A program made the position numbers and the translations under genes. A DNA stretch of 35,264 nt from Bacteroidales bacterium (GTDB lineage: Bacteria; Bacteroidota; Bacteroidia; Bacteroidales; WCHB1-69): positions 1 to 35,264 of the forward strand of contig JAFYAW010000042.1 in NCBI GenBank assembly GCA_017540505.1, read 5' to 3'. Within the stretch, counting starts at the first letter, position 1, and every line of letters starts with the position of its first letter. The notes beneath the pieces were generated by a model that saw only the letters and a list, made by a program, of their open reading frames with translations, did no database searches and had not been told where the DNA came from. Positions 32,368-35,264 of this stretch are shown here, in pieces.

Positions 32368-32399
32368 CGCCGTAATCGAAAGGTTACGGCGTTTTTTTT
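32368..32399 (+). terminator. Terminator of hsp20
   Basis: CGCCGTAA (32368-32375) pairs with TTACGGCG (32384-32391) around loop TCGAAAGG, followed by eight T (32392-32399). It lies 28 nt after the stop. Confidence 0.9.
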
Positions 32400-32403
32400 A
32401 TAT

Positions 32404-32431
32404 GAAGAGATGCGCCATGGCACGTCTCTAC
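32404..32431. repeat. 28-bp palindromic intergenic repeat, copy 2
   Basis: Same element as 31065-31092 with the CCATGG centre and the arm CACGTCTCTAC. The left arm has three changes (GAAGAGATGCGCCA). It is 1.3 kb from copy 1 and directly after the hsp20 terminator. Confidence 0.75.
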
Positions 32432-32447
32432 ATGTTTTGAATTTTTG

Positions 32448-32455
32448 TAATTTTG
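32448..32455 (+). promoter_or_regulatory. -7 element of the rhamnosidase gene
   Basis: TAATTTTG on the plus strand, 21 nt before the ATG at 32477. No TTG at -33; the upstream spacer is next to repeat copy 2. Confidence 0.45.
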
Positions 32456-32476
32456 CATTACTAAAAACGGAAAAAC

Positions 32477-34195
32477 ATGTTCCCTTTCTTCCCTTCATTT
32501 GCGAAGAAAATTTCCCCCATTGTCACGAGAGCGTTTCAATGGCTGACGCTGTTCGTGCTGATGCTGACCGTTCTGCCCGCCCGCGCACAGTCGTTCATCG
32601 GCTGCCGTACCGACGATGGCAACGATTGGGAGGAGACTCCGATGCTGCGGACAAACTTCCATCTGTCAGAAAAGAAAATCCAATTAGGGAATATCCATTT
32701 GACCGTCACATCGTTAGGATACCACGAGGTGTATGTCAATGGGCAGAAGGTGGGCGACCGTGTTTTGCAGCCCGCCGTGTCGCAGCTCAACAAACGTTCG
32801 CACAATGTCCATTACGACATCACCCCCTACGTGCACGAAGGCGACAACGAACTGCTGCTGTGGATCGGGCAAGGATGGGGGCGCGTGTATGACACGCCGG
32901 CGGCGGTGTCAGCAAGGGTGTTCTGTCCTTGGGAAGACAGTACGATGCGAGCCGTCTCCTCCATGCCGAATATGATTGTTGCGACCGACAGCACCTGGCA
33001 GGCCTCGCCGAGCGGCTACCGATACACCGGCAGCTGGCAACCCCTCCAGTTCGGCGGCGAACGCTACGACGCACGGGTACAACCCGACTGGCGGCCCGCA
33101 ACTGTTTTCAAGAAGAACGATTATAGGTCCAAGAATCAGACATTCAAGGGCAACCGCATCATTGACACGCTGATGCCGGTATCTGTCACGCGGACAAACG
33201 ACAGCACCCTGCTGCTTGACTTCGGGCGGGTGCTCACCGGCTGGTTCCAGGCCGACTTCCAGCCGATGCCTGCCGGCCATGAGGTCTCGATGGAGTACCT
33301 CGACCACCTGCACGCCACGCCGCCGCATACCGAAAGCGATTACTATGTGTCGGCCGGCAGCGGCCACGACCACTTCTCCAACCGCTTCCACTACCACGCC
33401 TTCCGCTACGTGCGCGTGACCGGCGGCGACATCAAGGCGGCACACGCCCTTCAGATCAGTGCCCTCAATCCCGACGAGGCTGCCACCTTCGAGTGCTCCG
33501 ACCCTCGCCTCAACGCCATCCATGACCTTATCCAACACACTTTGCAATGCCTGACCCTCAACGGTTACATGATGGACTGTCCGCATCTGGAGCGCATGGG
33601 CTACGGCGGCGACGGCAACTCCTCCACCATGACGCTAATGACCATGTACGACGTCGCTGACACGTACGACAACTGGCTGGAAGCGTGGGGCGACGCGATG
33701 GACAGCACCGGCTCGCTACCCTACGTGGCACCGGCGTTCCCCACCGGCGGCGGGCCCTATTGGAGCGGCTTTATCATCAAGGCTCCGTGGCGTTTCTACC
33801 TGAATTACGGCATCCCGGGCAACCCTTGGGTTAACGGTGGTTTTTACGGCCCCATGTACAATTATTATGGGCAGATGAAGAGATGGTTGGATTATGTAAA
33901 ACGTTATAGCCCCAACGGTCTGCTGGAACCCTGGCCCGACGAGGGTCGGATGTGGTTCTTAGGCGACTGGCTTGCCCCCGACGGTGTGGATGTGAGCGGC
34001 GAGTCGGCCCTGTTTGTAAGCAATTGTTTTACTGTTGATTGTCTTACAGATATGGAACAGATGGCGAAAGTGTTAGGGCATCCTGCTGATGTACAAACAT
34101 TTGCCCAGTGGCGCAAGCGGCTCAAGACCAACATCCACCAGAAATTCTACCACCCTGACACGCACACCTACGCCAACGGAACGCGCTCGACCTGA
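32477..34195 (+). CDS. Alpha-L-rhamnosidase (GH78), N-terminal part before a frameshift
   Basis: 572 aa before the premature stop. GH78 inverting glycosidases release terminal alpha-L-rhamnose. A signal peptide (about 1-37, ending ARAQ) precedes the N-terminal beta domains with YHEVYVNGQKVGDRVLQPA, LDFGRVLTGWFQADF and FHYHAFRYVRVTGG. The (alpha/alpha)6 catalytic region carries Asp367, Glu372 and Asp379 in MMDCPHLERMGYGGDG, equivalent to the DCPQRxERLGWTGD catalytic motif. GGFYGPMYNYYGQMKR and WPDEGRMWFLGDWLAPDG follow. The frame ends at YHPDTHTYANGTRST-stop, where family members continue. The remaining residues continue in another frame from about 34165, so this is a disrupted gene or a sequencing error. 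Confidence 0.9.
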   Translation: MFPFFPSFAKKISPIVTRAFQWLTLFVLMLTVLPARAQSFIGCRTDDGNDWEETPMLRTNFHLSEKKIQLGNIHLTVTSLGYHEVYVNGQKVGDRVLQPAVSQLNKRSHNVHYDITPYVHEGDNELLLWIGQGWGRVYDTPAAVSARVFCPWEDSTMRAVSSMPNMIVATDSTWQASPSGYRYTGSWQPLQFGGERYDARVQPDWRPATVFKKNDYRSKNQTFKGNRIIDTLMPVSVTRTNDSTLLLDFGRVLTGWFQADFQPMPAGHEVSMEYLDHLHATPPHTESDYYVSAGSGHDHFSNRFHYHAFRYVRVTGGDIKAAHALQISALNPDEAATFECSDPRLNAIHDLIQHTLQCLTLNGYMMDCPHLERMGYGGDGNSSTMTLMTMYDVADTYDNWLEAWGDAMDSTGSLPYVAPAFPTGGGPYWSGFIIKAPWRFYLNYGIPGNPWVNGGFYGPMYNYYGQMKRWLDYVKRYSPNGLLEPWPDEGRMWFLGDWLAPDGVDVSGESALFVSNCFTVDCLTDMEQMAKVLGHPADVQTFAQWRKRLKTNIHQKFYHPDTHTYANGTRST

Positions 34196-34209
34196 GCTAT
34201 GCCCTGCTC

Positions 34210-34845
34210 ATGGACATCGCGCCCGACAGCAGTATCCGCGAGGCCGTCAAGGAGCGGCTATTGGCCGATTGCCACGGCAAGTACAAGGACCACATCGAGG
34301 TGGGGCTCATGGGTGTGCCGATTTTCACCGAGTGGTGCATCCGTGAGCGGCAGTCCGACCTGATGGCCACCATCCTGCGCCAGCCCGACTACCCCGGCTA
34401 TCTCCACATGATCAACCATGGGGCCACCACCACTTGGGAATCTTGGGGATGCGAGCGCGACAACGGAGAAACGGTGGTGGAAGACCGCAGTCGGGTGCAC
34501 AACTGCTACAACGGGGTCGGCATTTGGTTTTATCAGGCGTTAGCCGGCATCCGTCCCGACCCAGAACAGGCTGGCTACAAGCACTTTTTTATCGACCCGC
34601 AGCCTTGCGAGGGTATCAATTGGGTGCGTTCCACCAAACCCACGCAGTACGGCACGATCCGTGTGGAAATACGTTATCAGCCAGAGACCATCACATCGGG
34701 TGATTCTGTCGATTCGACAATTAAACATACCAGCACTTCAACACTTAAGCTCACGGTTCCCGAAGGCACCACCGCCACCCTGTTCCCCGGCTCGCCCCAG
34801 GAACGCACCGTGGCGGCTGGCGAGTGGGAGTTTGAGATGCCGTGA
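34210..34845 (+). CDS. Alpha-L-rhamnosidase (GH78), C-terminal part after the frameshift
   Basis: 211 aa from the first internal ATG; the same frame is open further upstream and reads ALDLSYALLMDIAPDSS, which is the expected continuation of the (alpha/alpha)6 domain. It contains LMGVPIFTEWCI, INHGATTTWESWG, which carries the catalytic-base Glu of GH78, and SRVHNCYNGVGIWFYQALAG. After that come C-terminal beta-sandwich strands ending FPGSPQERTVAAGEWEFEMP. It lacks its own signal peptide, promoter and ribosome-binding site, so it is unlikely to be a separate gene. The two parts differ by one base in phase. Confidence 0.85.
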   Translation: MDIAPDSSIREAVKERLLADCHGKYKDHIEVGLMGVPIFTEWCIRERQSDLMATILRQPDYPGYLHMINHGATTTWESWGCERDNGETVVEDRSRVHNCYNGVGIWFYQALAGIRPDPEQAGYKHFFIDPQPCEGINWVRSTKPTQYGTIRVEIRYQPETITSGDSVDSTIKHTSTSTLKLTVPEGTTATLFPGSPQERTVAAGEWEFEMP

Positions 34846-34985
34846 AAATTGCAAAACAATTAATCAAAAATAATCGGCTTTGCTGCCAGAGACTTCGAGA
34901 CGCTAACGGGCGGCGCAGCAGCGTGTGCAGCATGGTCGTGCGCGCATCAAGATATATTCAAAAAATTACTTTTTGTAATTTATAC

Positions 34986-35015
34986 TTGCTTTTTGTCAAG
35001 AATTGTGTATTTTTG
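34986..35015 (+). promoter_or_regulatory. Promoter of the last gene
   Basis: TTG (34986-34988) is followed 19 nt later by TATTTTTG (35008-35015), a full match to the Bacteroidota pattern. The leader is about 35 nt. Confidence 0.7.
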
Positions 35016-35057
35016 CAACGTCAAAAATATCATCATTCATCTTAAAAATTTAAGGTT

Positions 35058-35264
35058 ATGAAAAACACAAAATTCTTGTTACCAGGCGGTTACAAAAAAG
35101 TAGGTTGGTGGATATTCGGTATAACCGTTGTGCTGATCATCCTCCATTTCATCTTCCAAAGTCAATGCGACTTCAGTCTCAACAACATCCGAGAGCTTTT
35201 CGGGATGGAACGTCTGGAAAGAAAGGGGTGGCAGCTTTCCTCCTCTTTCGGCCCAAACGACGAC
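35058..35264 (+). CDS. Membrane protein of unknown function, N-terminal part (cut by window edge)
   Basis: 69 codons, open to the window edge. The N terminus MKNTKFLLPGGYKKVGW is followed by one membrane segment (about 16-35, GWWIFGITVVLIILHFIF), then an exported- or cytoplasmic-side stretch SQCDFSLNNIRELFGMERLE. The opening KFLLPxxxKKxGW is seen in several Bacteroidota membrane proteins of unknown function. Too little is present for a family call. It has a well-formed promoter, so the start is well supported. Confidence 0.8.
   Translation, partial: MKNTKFLLPGGYKKVGWWIFGITVVLIILHFIFQSQCDFSLNNIRELFGMERLERKGWQLSSSFGPNDD

Overview
The window reads as chromosomal DNA of a member of the Bacteroidota, most likely order Bacteroidales. 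The evidence is consistent: promoters of the Bacteroidota type (TTG about 19 nt before TAnnTTTG) instead of E. coli -35/-10 boxes, almost no Shine-Dalgarno sequences, secreted proteins ending in type IX secretion (T9SS) C-terminal sorting domains, an RprY-type response regulator, a TonB-dependent receptor of the carboxypeptidase-regulatory/beta-barrel type, and a tmRNA tag of the GETxYAxAA form. Coding regions are moderately GC-rich and intergenic regions strongly AT-rich. No integrase, transposase, CRISPR array or phage gene was seen.

Layout. 1-2001: N-terminal part of a large secreted beta-helix protein (minus), cut by the window edge. 2124-6151: dusB, a secreted coiled-coil protein (plus), an efp-lpxD-like operon and an ECF sigma factor. 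6446-10568: a plus-strand block with a small coiled-coil protein, zapA, a 6S RNA candidate, rny, divIC/ftsB-like, aroQ and two DUF1573 proteins. 10585-10972: tmRNA, followed by a strong terminator. 11095-20029: a minus-strand envelope block with a lipoprotein, a TonB-dependent receptor, an S41 protease lipoprotein, a predicted outer-membrane barrel, an OstA-like protein, a MORN-repeat lipoprotein and a T9SS cargo protein. 20233-23521: orphan response regulator, enolase, rsmI and a small HTH regulator. 23856-28078: tRNA-Leu(CAG) at the end of a tightly overlapping minus-strand run yqeY-lpxB-DUF4292-queG-kdsD. 28284-35264: a T9SS cargo with three FN3-like repeats, a short radical-SAM activase-like protein, a cysteine-cluster membrane protein, a small heat-shock protein with a sigma-54-type promoter, a frameshifted alpha-L-rhamnosidase, and the start of a membrane protein.

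How the genes fit together. Much of the window serves the envelope: lipid A and Kdo synthesis (lpxD-like, lpxB, kdsD), LPS-transport-like OstA, outer-membrane uptake (TonB receptor with S41 lipoprotein and barrel), division (zapA, divIC-like) and secreted T9SS proteins. A second theme is RNA and translation: dusB, efp, rny, 6S RNA, tmRNA, rsmI, queG and tRNA-Leu.

Most worth a second look: the 6S RNA between zapA and rny, the sigma-54-type promoter of hsp20, the cysteine-cluster protein beside an orphan radical-SAM gene, the barrel/S41/TonB-receptor operon, the two copies of a palindromic intergenic repeat, and the single-base frameshift in the rhamnosidase. All identifications come from reading the sequence; no database search was run.
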